A stretch of 64,000 nt of DNA from Ohtaekwangia sp966211525 (GCA_966211525.1 CBIHOZ010000002.1:1-64000); one strand, 5' to 3'. Numbered from the stretch's first letter, positions 44,943 through 54,436 are shown. The notes: generated by a model not told the origin, from the sequence alone. Numbers and translations: made by a program.

Positions 44943-44971
44943 AAGGTCTCGCGAGAGACCTTTATTTTTTT
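44943..44971 (+). terminator. Terminator after the DUF1573 gene
   Basis: A perfect 8-bp stem AAGGTCTC / GAGACCTT with a 4-nt loop and a T-rich tail (TATTTTTTT). The tail overlaps the last codons of the convergent DUF423 gene. Confidence 0.8.
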
Positions 44972-45336
44972 GCGACACCCAGTAATAAAAATACCCAGCC
45001 GAGTATCAGAAATACGCCACCGATCGGTGTAACAAGTCCTACAGCACCAAGCTTTACAAAGCAGAGTAAATATAGGCTTCCGCAGAAGAGCACGGTGCCG
45101 ATGAGCATGAACAGCGATGCATATTCTAATTTCTTGTCAGTGATAAATTTCTGCAGTATACCTACCGCCAGCAACGCCAGTGTATGATAAAACTGGTAAC
45201 GTGTGGCCAGTTCAAATACTTCGAGTTTACCAGACTGTATCAGGGTTGGTTTTAGTGCATGCGCACCAAAGGCACCAATCGACACTGCGAGGGCTCCCAA
45301 CACGGAAGCAGTGATTAATGTTGTTCGTTGATTCAT
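44962..45336 (-). CDS. DUF423 (YwdK/YgdD-like) membrane protein
   Basis: 124 residues with four hydrophobic helices. The opening ITASVLGALAVSIGAFGAHALKP and the later ELATRYQFYHTLALLAVG and GTVLFCGSLYLLCF blocks are typical of the DUF423 family. The function is unknown. It starts 36 nt downstream of the YggS-like gene's end and may be cotranscribed with it. Confidence 0.9.
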   Translation of the reverse strand: MNQRTTLITASVLGALAVSIGAFGAHALKPTLIQSGKLEVFELATRYQFYHTLALLAVGILQKFITDKKLEYASLFMLIGTVLFCGSLYLLCFVKLGAVGLVTPIGGVFLILGWVFLLLGVAKK

Positions 45337-45372
45337 GAAACTATACGTAATGAAATTCCTATACTATATATA

Positions 45373-46047
45373 CTATTGATCATACTTCCGGTCGCCAAAT
45401 ATAGCCGTGCCTACGCGTATCATCGTACTGCCTTCTTCGAGGGCAATGCGGTAATCGCTGCTCATACCCATCGACAGGTGACGCATCATAACATTGGGAG
45501 GGAGCGATGATGCCTTGAGTTGCTCGTATAGTGCGCGTAATCCGCGAAACTCCCGGCGGATCTGCTCCAGGTCTTCGGTAAACGTAGCCATGCCCATCAA
45601 ACCCGCGATCTGAATGTTTTCAAGTTTTTGCAATTCGGCAGAAGCCAGTAGATCTTTAACTTCCTCTTCCGAAAAACCAAACTTCGTTTCTTCTTCTGCG
45701 ATGTGTAATTGTAAAAGACACGCAATAGTCCGGTTCGCTTTAACGGCCTGTTTGTTTACTTCTTCCAGCAGTTTGAAGCTGTCGATGGAATGTATCAAAT
45801 GCACAAACGGTGCTATGTACTTTACCTTGTTGCTTTGCAAATGTCCGATCAGGTGCCATTCAATGTCTTTGGGTAACGCTTCATATTTGGGCACGAGCTC
45901 CTGCACTTTGTTTTCACCAAATACACGTTGTCCGGCATCGTACGCTTCTTGAATAGCCTCTGCAGGTTTTGTTTTGCTTACTGCAATCAATTGACAATCA
46001 GGAGGCAAATTTTGAAGGAAAAACTGAAGGTTATTTTTTATACTCAT
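45373..46047 (-). CDS. YggS/PROSC-type pyridoxal-phosphate homeostasis protein
   Basis: 224 residues from the ATG at 46047, the family's usual length; the open frame extends to 46242 but that part is not family-like. The PLP lysine lies in LIAVSKTKPAEAI near residue 25. Other family blocks are FGENKVQELVPKYEALP, WHLIGHLQSNKVKYI and LSMGMSSDYRIALEEGSTMIRVGTAIFG (in part). The protein buffers PLP and has no known catalytic reaction. Confidence 0.94.
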   Translation of the reverse strand: MSIKNNLQFFLQNLPPDCQLIAVSKTKPAEAIQEAYDAGQRVFGENKVQELVPKYEALPKDIEWHLIGHLQSNKVKYIAPFVHLIHSIDSFKLLEEVNKQAVKANRTIACLLQLHIAEEETKFGFSEEEVKDLLASAELQKLENIQIAGLMGMATFTEDLEQIRREFRGLRALYEQLKASSLPPNVMMRHLSMGMSSDYRIALEEGSTMIRVGTAIFGDRKYDQ

Positions 46048-46103
46048 GGGCGCTGCTAAAGTGAATGGGCTTTGTTCGTATAATGACCGTTTGTTACATC
46101 GGC

Positions 46104-46135
46104 TTTGTGAATGGTTTAATTCATTCCTATTTTTG
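46104..46135 (+). promoter_or_regulatory. Promoter of the GH3-like gene
   Basis: TTTG (46104-46107), 20 nt, then TATTTTTG (46128-46135), an exact match to TTTG...TAnnTTTG. Transcription would start near 46141, 26 nt before the ATG at 46167. Confidence 0.62.
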
Positions 46136-46166
46136 ACTTTTAATCCACCAAAGCTAACGCAAAAAT

Positions 46167-47723
46167 ATGGCGATCCTTGGAACGTTGCTGAAAAAAGGAA
46201 TTCGAATTCGTGAGATGCTGGAGCAGGAGTATACCTCGCCATACGATCTTCAGAAGAAAGAATTGAAGGAACTCCTGATCACGGCAAGTCAAACGGAGTT
46301 CGGTAAGCACTATAACTTTTCGGATATCCTCCATGGGTTCCGTAAAGGCGATAAGGAATTCTACAAGCGTTACAAGAGCAACGTACCCATCCACAACTAT
46401 AATAAAATATATAGTGACTGGTGGAAGCTTGCATTGAAAGGTATAAAGAATGTTTGCTGGCCGGGACGTGTAAAATACTTTGCCCTGAGCTCGGGAACTT
46501 CGGAAGCTTCTTCCAAATATATACCTGTTACCAAGGATATGACGCAAGCTATTCGCAAGACGAGCGTGCGCCAGATCCTGACACTTTCGAAATACGATCT
46601 TGACCCAGAAATTTTTGAAGCGGGTATATTAATGCTTGGTGGCAGCACGCACCTGAACAGAAAGGGCAGTGTGTTTGAAGGTGACTTAAGTGGTATACAA
46701 GCGGCACGTCTTCCATTCTGGTTTCAGCATTTTTACAAACCAGGAAAGAAAATTGCACGCTCGCGTAACTGGGATGCCAAGCTTGACGAGATGGCACGCA
46801 AGGCAACGGAATGGGACATCGGTATTATAGTAGGTGTACCGGCCTGGATACAAATACTGATGGAGAAGGTTATCAAGTATCATCGCGTAAATACTATACA
46901 TGATGTATGGCCGAACCTTCGTGTATATGTACACGGTGGTGTATCGTTCGATCCATACCGTAAAGGTTTTGAAAAATTATTGGCGCGTCCTATTTTTTAC
47001 ATTGAGACATACCTGGCATCGGAAGGCTTCATTGCATTTCAGGCATATCCGAATAAACGCTCGATGCGTCTGGTGTTGAACAATGGTATATTTTATGAAT
47101 TCGTACCATTCGAAGCAAAGAACTTTGATGCGAACGGAGAGATCCATCCGGATGCTGAGACATTGATGATCGATGAAGTAGAGGAAGGTAAAGAATACGC
47201 TATATTACTTTCCACCTGCTCGGGCGCCTGGCGTTACCTGATCGGTGATGTGATCAAATTTACTTCACTGGAAGATATGGAGATCGTGATCACGGGCCGT
47301 ACCAAACACTTCCTGAGTTTATGTGGCGAGCACCTTTCGGTGGATAACATGAACAAGGCGATTGAACTTGTAGCCAACGATTTTAATATTAACATTCCTG
47401 AATTTACCGTAGCCGGTATACCATACGATTCACTTTTTGCGCACCACTGGTTTATCGGTACCGATGATAAGGTGGATCCGAAAGCGCTGAAAGAAAAGAT
47501 CGACCTGCATTTGAAAGAGTTGAACGATGACTATGCTGTAGAGCGCAGTGCTGCACTGAAGGAAGTGCTGGTAGATGTACTGCCGATAAAAACTTTCTAT
47601 AGCTGGATGGAATCTAAGGGCAAGGTAGGAGGTCAAAATAAATTTCCGCGTGTCATGAAGAATGCACAGTTGGATGATTGGAAAACTTTCCTGCAAAATC
47701 ACACGAATGGAAATCGTTCTTAA
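46167..47723 (+). CDS. GH3-family acyl-acid amido synthetase-like protein
   Basis: 518 residues. The GH3 fold of the ANL adenylating superfamily is recognisable from YFALSSGTSEASSKYIPVT (ATP P-loop-like motif near residue 110), the middle block IETYLASEGFIAFQ and YRYLIGDVIKF-like segment WRYLIGDVIKFTS followed by ITGRTKHFLSLCGEHLS. Plant members join amino acids to auxin or jasmonate; bacterial members, common in Bacteroidota, have no settled function. It overlaps the LysE-like gene by 17 nt. Confidence 0.88.
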   Translation: MAILGTLLKKGIRIREMLEQEYTSPYDLQKKELKELLITASQTEFGKHYNFSDILHGFRKGDKEFYKRYKSNVPIHNYNKIYSDWWKLALKGIKNVCWPGRVKYFALSSGTSEASSKYIPVTKDMTQAIRKTSVRQILTLSKYDLDPEIFEAGILMLGGSTHLNRKGSVFEGDLSGIQAARLPFWFQHFYKPGKKIARSRNWDAKLDEMARKATEWDIGIIVGVPAWIQILMEKVIKYHRVNTIHDVWPNLRVYVHGGVSFDPYRKGFEKLLARPIFYIETYLASEGFIAFQAYPNKRSMRLVLNNGIFYEFVPFEAKNFDANGEIHPDAETLMIDEVEEGKEYAILLSTCSGAWRYLIGDVIKFTSLEDMEIVITGRTKHFLSLCGEHLSVDNMNKAIELVANDFNINIPEFTVAGIPYDSLFAHHWFIGTDDKVDPKALKEKIDLHLKELNDDYAVERSAALKEVLVDVLPIKTFYSWMESKGKVGGQNKFPRVMKNAQLDDWKTFLQNHTNGNRS

Positions 47724-48336
47724 CGGAATCTTATCCGGCATTGTACTCGCATTTTTGATCGGGCCGGTATTCTTCACCATTATTCAAACCAGCATTGAGC
47801 GCGGTTTTATAAGCGGTGTATTTGTTGCTATAGGTGTATCGTTCAGTGATGCACTCTATATATTCGTTTCTTATCTCGGGCTTGTCCAATTCATGGAGAC
47901 CGAAAATTTCCGACACTACCTCGCGTACGGTGGCGGTATAGTATTGCTCTTGTTCGGACTATATTACTTATTGATCAAGAGTAAAAAACTGGCGCACTAT
48001 GATCCTAAAAAAATAGAAGCACGCAGTTGGCTGCGTCTCGCTGCGAAAGGTTTTATCATCAACGGACTTAGTCCCATGGTACTTTTCTTTTGGATTGCCA
48101 CAGTAGGTGTTGCCACTACACAACTACACTACAACACCAGCCACGAAGCATTTGTATTCTTCGCTTCTATAGTCGGCACCGTATTCATCACCGACCTCAT
48201 CAAAGCCAAACTTGCCGACAAACTACGCTTGCTCATGACCCCGATGGTAATCCGCATCATGAATATAGTGTTGGGCATCGTACTGGTGATCTTCGCCGGG
48301 AGACTGATTCTTTTTCCGGACAATATTCCACATTGA
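47707..48336 (+). CDS. LysE/RhtB-family exporter
   Basis: 209 residues from ATG 47707, placed by the family's usual N-terminus (MEIVLNGILSGIVLAFLIGPVFF); an earlier in-frame ATG at 47662 would lie deep in the GH3-like gene. About six membrane helices and the IGPVFFTIIQTSIERG motif fit LysE-type amino acid exporters. Overlap with the GH3-like gene suggests joint expression. It is tempting to link an amino-acid conjugating enzyme with an amino-acid exporter, but this is only inference. Confidence 0.85.
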   Translation: MEIVLNGILSGIVLAFLIGPVFFTIIQTSIERGFISGVFVAIGVSFSDALYIFVSYLGLVQFMETENFRHYLAYGGGIVLLLFGLYYLLIKSKKLAHYDPKKIEARSWLRLAAKGFIINGLSPMVLFFWIATVGVATTQLHYNTSHEAFVFFASIVGTVFITDLIKAKLADKLRLLMTPMVIRIMNIVLGIVLVIFAGRLILFPDNIPH

Positions 48337-48340
48337 TAGG

Positions 48341-48569
48341 AAGGCTGCTGGCTTCAGGCTGCTGGCTGCTGGGGATTTTCGTTTAGGCTGGGATTACGGT
48401 ATGAAGATGATACTGCTAAAATAGCTGCGAGCTTTGAGCCTCGAGCAAAAAAGCCGCTGACTATAGAACTATATAAATACCCTATATCTGCTAAGCGAAC
48501 CGTTTTAGTTACGTAAATGCTGCTATATCGGAAACAAACTTGCAGCAGCTAGAGGCTAGCAGCTCTTTC
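48341..48569. repeat. Family A/B gene-edge repeats between LysE-like and batA genes
   Basis: Left: GGCTGCTGGCTTCAGGC and GCTGCTGGCTGCTGGGG (family B) start 10 nt after the LysE-like stop; family A (ATAGCTGCGAGCTTTGAGCC) follows at 48421. Right, minus strand: AGAGCTGCTAGCCTCTAGC and GCTGCTGCAAG begin just after the batA stop codon. The gap of 234 nt holds nothing else recognisable. Confidence 0.7.
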
Positions 48570-48570
48570 C

Positions 48571-49614
48571 TCAGTCTTGCAGGACGTTGGTAATAAACGT
48601 GGACTTCAGCAACAGCCAAAGCAGAAACAGCGCCATCGCCCATTGCAGGTATATGACGTAGTAGTCGGAGGTATCTTTGAAGCGGGTTTCTTTGATCTCG
48701 GCTTTTTCGTATTTGTTGATGCGCGCGAATACTTGTTCAAGTGCCTGGTTGTCGGTGGCACGAAAGAATTGTCCGCCTCCTATGTCGGCCATCTTGCGCA
48801 TCGTGGTTTCGTCAATCGTGTTCTCGATCATCTGCGGACGACCAAAGAAATCTTTACCATACGGCACCATGCCTTCTTTCCCTACAACAATAGTATATAT
48901 CTTGATACCATACGCACTGGCGAGTTCAGCAGCCGTGATCGGGTCAATGTTACCGGATGTATTTTCACCGTCACTGAGCAGTATACATACTTTTGATTTT
49001 GTTTCCGATTCGCTCATGCGATTGGTAACAACAGCCATAGCACTTCCGATAGCTGTACCTTTTGCTTCGATCATTTCGAATGATATATCATCAAGGTAGG
49101 AGCGAAGTAATTCATAGTCCGTTGTGAGTGGTGACAGGGAGAAGGCATCTCCGGCAAATACAACGAGTCCGATTCTATCCTGCACGCGACCGTTAATAAA
49201 GTTACGTGCTACTTCTTTCGCTGCTTCAAGACGGTTCGGAGTAAAATCTTCAATCATCATCGACTGCGATATATCCAGCGCGATCATGATATCAATACCT
49301 TCTGTCCATTGCTCTACTTTTTCGTTTGTCTTTTGCGGACGTGCAAGTCCCATTAATATGAACGCGAACACCAGCATCAACAGGATCTCCGGCAGTAAAC
49401 GTATCAGGTTTATAGGCGATACATGTAAATCTTTTTGAGTAATAGCAATCGGTAACTTCTGGTTAAATCTATACCGCAGCAGCCAGCGCAAGATAAACAG
49501 AATCGGCACAGCAATGATGAGGTATAGGAACACCGGGTGTTCCCAGGTAAAAGAACGCAACGTAGAAGGCGTAAACCAATCCAGCGAGTACCAGGCAGTA
49601 AGATCCTTATCCAT
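48571..49614 (-). CDS. BatA-like von Willebrand factor A membrane protein
   Basis: 347 residues. Two N-terminal helices (about 25-42 and 68-88) are followed by a vWA domain with the MIDAS motif DISQSMMIEDF (DxSxS) near residue 113, then GLVVFAGDAFSLSPLTTD and LLSDGENTSGN, and a last helix near 325-345. This is the BatA layout (Bacteroides aerotolerance proteins). It is the third gene of a DUF58 - BatD-like - BatA operon; no batB, batC or MoxR gene follows, as the operon ends here. Confidence 0.92.
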   Translation of the reverse strand: MDKDLTAWYSLDWFTPSTLRSFTWEHPVFLYLIIAVPILFILRWLLRYRFNQKLPIAITQKDLHVSPINLIRLLPEILLMLVFAFILMGLARPQKTNEKVEQWTEGIDIMIALDISQSMMIEDFTPNRLEAAKEVARNFINGRVQDRIGLVVFAGDAFSLSPLTTDYELLRSYLDDISFEMIEAKGTAIGSAMAVVTNRMSESETKSKVCILLSDGENTSGNIDPITAAELASAYGIKIYTIVVGKEGMVPYGKDFFGRPQMIENTIDETTMRKMADIGGGQFFRATDNQALEQVFARINKYEKAEIKETRFKDTSDYYVIYLQWAMALFLLWLLLKSTFITNVLQD

Positions 49615-50554
49615 GTTTTACCTCCTGTAATTTGGTATGGAAGCGTTGGTCGGCCACAGCTTTAAGACTTTCCAGCGGTTCGATTACATTAACGCTATGT
49701 CCATATATAGCGCCATCAATGGTCTGAAGATTTCGGATGAGAGTTTCATCCTGGAAGAAATTCCGCGCCTCGCGTGTTGTCAGTTTGGTATAGGGACGTG
49801 CCTCGAGCTGCTCCATATATAGTTTCCAATGCGCCAGTGCTGTCTCCGTTGTAACCGCTGAAAAAGCCTGACGTAGATTGGTAACCTCGCGTGTATAGCT
49901 TTCAACAAATTTACGATGCGCTTCGAGCATACTTTTTATTCGGAAGTACTTGCGTATGCGTTTGCCGAAAACAAACCACACGATAACAGCAATTACCAGA
50001 ACAGCCACTGCAACAATGGTAAATATAGGCCAGTTGAATTGTCCGGGTACATCGTGATAGGCTACGCTTAACTTCATCGGTAACTTATCAATCGCTATTG
50101 TATCGACACTGAAATTTACCAGTTGTGTTACCAGGATCGTATCTTGTTCCGACTGAAACGTTATACTGTCTTTTTCATTGATCTGGAATACCGGCAGACT
50201 CAGGTATTGCTCGCGGTCAATTTCAAAGGTGCTTACATAGTATATGACGCTGTCGTAACTGATGCCATCTTCCGTATCGGTAGCAAAGTAATCTTTACTT
50301 TCAAATTCAAACGGTGTATAGGTATGCGAAGAATCCGGGAACACCATGTTGAGTTGTTGCGGATAGCGCGCAGTAAGATAGAACCGTACCGGCTTACCTA
50401 TATATAAACTGTCTTCAATAAAACCTGCCGTTACTTTTACCTCTGTCTTCGGTTTATCCTGTGCGTACGCACTGTTTACTGCCAGCGAGCAGCACGACAG
50501 AAGAAAAATATAGCGTATTGAAATTCGCATCGTCTTTACAAAACTACTGATCAT
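49607..50554 (-). CDS. BatD-like membrane-anchored protein
   Basis: 315 residues. Signal peptide (IFLLSCCSLAVNSAYAQ) in the first 32 residues; periplasmic beta domain (about 35-185); one membrane helix (about 193-213, WPIFTIVAVAVLVIAVIVW); a cytoplasmic helical tail. The ATG at 50554 overlaps the DUF58 stop by 4 nt and was kept; the ATG at 50530 is an alternative. It resembles the partner protein found between DUF58 and vWA genes in such operons. Its function is not known. It overlaps batA by 8 nt. Confidence 0.78.
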   Translation of the reverse strand: MISSFVKTMRISIRYIFLLSCCSLAVNSAYAQDKPKTEVKVTAGFIEDSLYIGKPVRFYLTARYPQQLNMVFPDSSHTYTPFEFESKDYFATDTEDGISYDSVIYYVSTFEIDREQYLSLPVFQINEKDSITFQSEQDTILVTQLVNFSVDTIAIDKLPMKLSVAYHDVPGQFNWPIFTIVAVAVLVIAVIVWFVFGKRIRKYFRIKSMLEAHRKFVESYTREVTNLRQAFSAVTTETALAHWKLYMEQLEARPYTKLTTREARNFFQDETLIRNLQTIDGAIYGHSVNVIEPLESLKAVADQRFHTKLQEVKHG

Positions 50555-51429
50555 GTTGTCTTCATAGATTTGTTCCGCACTTTAAATAATCGCAGCAGCT
50601 TCGGTACATAGTCTTCATCCGTATCGAGTGAGATGAAGTTCACTTCGTGCTTGCGACTGAACTTCTGCAGTTCATCTTTACGCAAGTCATGCCGCTTGCT
50701 GATCTTCTGTCTGAAATCACCAAACGAAGTATTGATCCACAATGTTCGCTGACTTTCCTTGTCCACTACTGGAATTATACCCAGCTTGGGCAAACGGGTT
50801 TCGCGCTTATCGCTGATGTGTATCACTACAAGATCGTGCCGTTTTGCCAGCGCGCGTAAATTGTCGGTATACCCTTCGTCAATAAAATCAGAGATCAGTA
50901 TAACAACGCTTCTCCTGCGAATAGCATTGAGTGCAAAAGATATAGCTTTGGATAAATTTGTTTTCAGCGACTTGGGCTTCAGGTTCGCGAGTGTACTGAT
51001 AATTTCATACGCCTGCGAATGTCCTTTGATCGGCTTGATAAACTTCTCGCGAACATCTGAGAAACAGATAAGTCCAACGTGGCTCGACTCTTTTACAGCC
51101 GAAAGTGTAAGTACACCACAAATCTCTTTGCCAATATCAGCCTTTGTTTTACCGGGGCTCCCTATATCTTCGGATGCACTTACATCGAGTATAAAAAATA
51201 CAGTTTGTTCCTTCTCTTCCCGGTAGGTCTTTACAAATGTACCATGACCTTTGGCTGAAACGTTCCAATGTATAGTGCGCACATCGTCACCATACTGATA
51301 CGGTCTCACGTCATCAAACTCCAGGCCCGTACCTTTAAAAACAGAATGGAAATCCCCCTGCATCTGGCTGTTGATAGCCTTGCGTATCTGGATCTCATAT
51401 CTCCGTAGTTTCTTTAACAGGTCCTTCAT
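50551..51429 (-). CDS. DUF58 family protein
   Basis: 292 residues. The DUF58 signature GTGLEFDDVRPYQYGDDVRTIHWNVSA is near residues 34-60, followed by a degenerate vWA-like region (FFILDVSASEDIG, LISDFIDEGYTDNL). It is the first gene of the Bat-type operon and normally works with a MoxR ATPase, but none is adjacent here. Family C repeats run to the base before its ATG. Confidence 0.92.
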   Translation of the reverse strand: MKDLLKKLRRYEIQIRKAINSQMQGDFHSVFKGTGLEFDDVRPYQYGDDVRTIHWNVSAKGHGTFVKTYREEKEQTVFFILDVSASEDIGSPGKTKADIGKEICGVLTLSAVKESSHVGLICFSDVREKFIKPIKGHSQAYEIISTLANLKPKSLKTNLSKAISFALNAIRRRSVVILISDFIDEGYTDNLRALAKRHDLVVIHISDKRETRLPKLGIIPVVDKESQRTLWINTSFGDFRQKISKRHDLRKDELQKFSRKHEVNFISLDTDEDYVPKLLRLFKVRNKSMKTT

Positions 51430-51552
51430 TCGTTATCCGTTAATCGTTATCCGTTAAAAGTTAATCGTTATCCGGCTGCTGTCTTTAAACGTATAACGGA
51501 TAACTCATAACGAATAACGGCCCGTGGCAAAGTTATTGTTATACGTTAAAGA
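51430..51552. repeat. Family C repeats between divergent DUF58 and DUF4296 genes
   Basis: Immediately upstream of the DUF58 ATG, plus strand: CGTTATCCGTTAATCG and more copies to 51475. They are followed by a less regular spacer and a complementary set (GTATAACGGATAACTC, ACGAATAACGG) at 51490-51520, with a further TTATACGTTAAAG to 51552. The two sets form an imperfect inverted repeat. Confidence 0.7.
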
Positions 51553-51649
51553 GGTTCGCGAATAAACGCAAACCCGGTAGCGATAGCTCCAAAAATAGAA
51601 CAATTATGATTATTTTGCCCCACCTAAAGCAGGGGATGGCCATTAAAAG

Positions 51650-52027
51650 ATGTTGAGAGGTTTAAAATATTATGCAGTTGCTTCCGTGCTGGTGATGATC
51701 CTGGCCGGTACATTTTCATGTTCAAAAAAAGAGAAGACACCGGAAGGAATCCTCGGTAAAGAGGAGATGGCAAAGACCATACAGGAAGTGTTGCTGGCCG
51801 AAGAGAAAGTTAACCGGCTGAGGCTTTCCACCGATTCGTCAAAGAAAGTATTTACGGCTATACGTGGTAAAATTTTCGAGAAGACCGGTGTATCCGATTC
51901 TGTTTTTAATAACTCCATGAACTATTACATGGATCATCCTAAAGAACTGGAACAAATTTATACAGCGCTTGTTGACTCTTTAAATCTTAAAGAACAAAAA
52001 GCATCCGTCCGTCCGACACCAAAATGA
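51650..52027 (+). CDS. DUF4296 family lipoprotein
   Basis: 125 residues. Lipoprotein signal peptide with lipobox TFSC (Cys near residue 24), then LGKEEMAKTIQEVLLAEEKV and a helical region ending in VFNNSMNYYMDHPKELEQIYTALVDSL, the DUF4296 pattern. This Bacteroidota family has no known function. Its stop overlaps the mutS2 start by 4 nt. Confidence 0.88.
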   Translation: MLRGLKYYAVASVLVMILAGTFSCSKKEKTPEGILGKEEMAKTIQEVLLAEEKVNRLRLSTDSSKKVFTAIRGKIFEKTGVSDSVFNNSMNYYMDHPKELEQIYTALVDSLNLKEQKASVRPTPK

Positions 52028-54387
52028 TTTACCCAAACGAGTTTGAAGATAAGTTAGGCTTTGTGCAGATACGGCAGAAGCTGAAAGGTTATTGCCTTTC
52101 GGATGCCGGAGCCGCATGGGTTGACCGCATGCGTTTTAGCACGGAGGCTGACTTTATAAGAATTCTGCTGAAGCAGAGTCTTGAATTTTTGCAGATACTG
52201 GAGAAAGGTGAACCCTTTCCGTCACGGTATTTTTTTGATCCTGCTGAATGGATTCAGAAGATAACACTGGAAGGAAACTGGCTCGAAGCCGATGAGTTTC
52301 TGAACCTGGCCTATTCGCTGGAGACTATTATAGCGTGCAAGACTTTTCTGAACAAGGCACGCGAAATATACCCTGAACTATATAAACTGGCTGAACCCGT
52401 AGCAGTAACCAGTGCGTTGGCTCAATCTGTTTTTGTTAAGATTGATGACAAGGCGCAGGTACGTGATTCGGCGAGTCCTGACCTCGGTCGTATACGCAAG
52501 CGACTTCGCGAAGAGCAAACGCGCTTGCGTAAAATTGCTGACCAGATCTTTCGCACAGCGGTGGAGGAGAAGTGGGTGCCTGAAGGTGCCTTGCCTACCA
52601 TTCGCGAAGGGCGTGTAGTGATACCGATACAAGCCGAACACAAGCGCAAGCTGAAAGGATTTATACTCGATGAATCGGCTACCGGCCAAACCGTTTTTAT
52701 GGAACCAACGGAAATGCTGGACGCCAACAACGAGATTCGCGACCTCGAGCATTCTGAAAAACGTGAAGTGATTCGTATACTCAAAGAGCTCACCGATGAA
52801 TTCAGGCAGCAGCTTCCGGTGCTTCGAACAGCATTTCAATTTTTGGCGCAGATCGATTTCATTCGCGCGAAAGCAAAGTTCTCGCAGGAGATCAATGCAG
52901 AACACCCGGTAATTGAAAAGCACCCGGAGATGGTGTGGTATAATGCGAAGCATCCGTTGCTATACCTGAGCTTGAAAGGTAAACGTGAAATTGTACCGCT
53001 CAATATAGAACTGGATCAGCAGGATCGTTTACTATTGGTTTCCGGACCGAATGCCGGTGGTAAATCGGTTTGTCTTAAAACAGTAGGACTGCTCCAATAC
53101 ATGGTGCAATGTGGTTTGCTGATACCGGTGTCAGAACGATCGCGTGTCGGTATATTTCAAAATATACTACTGGATATAGGCGATCAGCAGTCCATTGAAA
53201 ATGATTTGAGTACCTATAGCAGTCACCTGCGAAATATGAAAACGTTCATCGAGCACGCCAACAGTAAATCGCTGGTGTTGATGGATGAACTTGGTTCCGG
53301 TACCGATCCGAACTTCGGTGGTGCTATCGCGCAGGCTATATTGGAAGAACTGCTGCGCAAGCACGTGTGGGGTGTAGCGACCACGCACTACTATAATCTG
53401 AAATTATTTGCCGGTCAGCGACAAGGTATACGCAATGCAGCGATGCGCTTTGACGACATGAACCTGGTACCGCTATATATACTCGACATCGGTAAACCTG
53501 GAAGTTCATTTGCCCTGGAGATTGCCCGCAAAATAGGATTGCCTCAACAGACTTTACAGGAAGCTGAAAAGCTGGTGGGTAAAGATCTCGCTGGTTTTGA
53601 AAAACTCGTTCGATCACTCGAGAAGGAGAAACAGTTGCTGAGTGAGAAAACCAAAAAGCTAGAGCGGCAAGAAGGAGAGATGAAGCAGGCACTCGCGAAG
53701 TACCAGACACTCTCTACCGATATTGAGACACGCAAGAAGGAGATCATCAACAAGGCAAAAGAAGAAGCTTCGAACCTGCTGAAAGATACTAATCGCGAAA
53801 TCGAAAAAACGATTCGTCATATACGCGCAAACCAGGCGCATAAACTGGAAACGCAGAAGGTGCGCAAGAACCTGCAGAACCTCACGCAGCGTGTAGAGCC
53901 CGTAGTAAAAGAAGAAAAGCGTTCACCGGATGAATTGAAAGAAGGCGATCGCGTGCGCATCATCGGTCAGGACAGCAGTGGCGTTATACTGAGTATTCAA
54001 GGTAAAAATGCTACGGTGCAGTTTGGTGAGTTGAAGTCAGTAGCCAAAGTCGACAAGCTTGAAAAGATTACCGGAGCCATTGAAAAAGAAATGGCCACGC
54101 GCCTGCGCACATCCGGTATAAATGTATATGAGAAGCGTTCTAACTTCAGTGATACACTTGATGTACGCGGCAAACGTGTTGATGAAGTAATCCCCATGCT
54201 CGATCAGTTCATGGACACCGCTATACTTTTAGGACAAGGTGAATTAAAAATCCTGCACGGCAAAGGAGAGGGCGTGCTGCGCAAAGTTGTACGCGACCAC
54301 CTGAAGCGCTATAAAGAAGTAGCCTCGATGAACGATGAACACGTAGAGCGCGGAGGAGACGGTATTACGATTGTCGTTTTGAAATAG
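52024..54387 (+). CDS. mutS2: MutS2-family ATPase/endonuclease
   Basis: 787 residues. The ATPase core holds the Walker A motif SGPNAGGKSV (near residue 341), the ABC-type segment STYSSHLRNM and Walker B LVLMDELGSGTDPNFGGA. A coiled-coil region (about 510-630) precedes a KOW-like segment (ELKEGDRVRIIG). A C-terminal Smr domain carries LDVRGKRVDEV and HGKGEGVLRK. MutS2 is not a mismatch repair protein; members limit recombination or rescue stalled ribosomes. The stop codon is part of a family A repeat. Confidence 0.95.
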   Translation: MIYPNEFEDKLGFVQIRQKLKGYCLSDAGAAWVDRMRFSTEADFIRILLKQSLEFLQILEKGEPFPSRYFFDPAEWIQKITLEGNWLEADEFLNLAYSLETIIACKTFLNKAREIYPELYKLAEPVAVTSALAQSVFVKIDDKAQVRDSASPDLGRIRKRLREEQTRLRKIADQIFRTAVEEKWVPEGALPTIREGRVVIPIQAEHKRKLKGFILDESATGQTVFMEPTEMLDANNEIRDLEHSEKREVIRILKELTDEFRQQLPVLRTAFQFLAQIDFIRAKAKFSQEINAEHPVIEKHPEMVWYNAKHPLLYLSLKGKREIVPLNIELDQQDRLLLVSGPNAGGKSVCLKTVGLLQYMVQCGLLIPVSERSRVGIFQNILLDIGDQQSIENDLSTYSSHLRNMKTFIEHANSKSLVLMDELGSGTDPNFGGAIAQAILEELLRKHVWGVATTHYYNLKLFAGQRQGIRNAAMRFDDMNLVPLYILDIGKPGSSFALEIARKIGLPQQTLQEAEKLVGKDLAGFEKLVRSLEKEKQLLSEKTKKLERQEGEMKQALAKYQTLSTDIETRKKEIINKAKEEASNLLKDTNREIEKTIRHIRANQAHKLETQKVRKNLQNLTQRVEPVVKEEKRSPDELKEGDRVRIIGQDSSGVILSIQGKNATVQFGELKSVAKVDKLEKITGAIEKEMATRLRTSGINVYEKRSNFSDTLDVRGKRVDEVIPMLDQFMDTAILLGQGELKILHGKGEGVLRKVVRDHLKRYKEVASMNDEHVERGGDGITIVVLK

Positions 54388-54436
54388 CTGCGAGGAAAAG
54401 CTGCTGGCTACAGGCTGCTGGTTGCAAGTTTGCTGG
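54385..54436 (+). repeat. Family A/B repeat at the mutS2 stop codon
   Basis: The TAG stop is the start of TAGCTGCGAGG, followed by AAGCTGCTGGCTACAGGC and TGCTGGTTGCAAG. It has the same order (A then B) as the repeats after pyrE and the GT2 gene. Confidence 0.72.

Noticed and set aside
46048..46242. Extended N-terminus of the YggS-like protein
   Set aside because: Family members start at the MSIKNNL-like position; the extension overlaps the GH3-like promoter and start.
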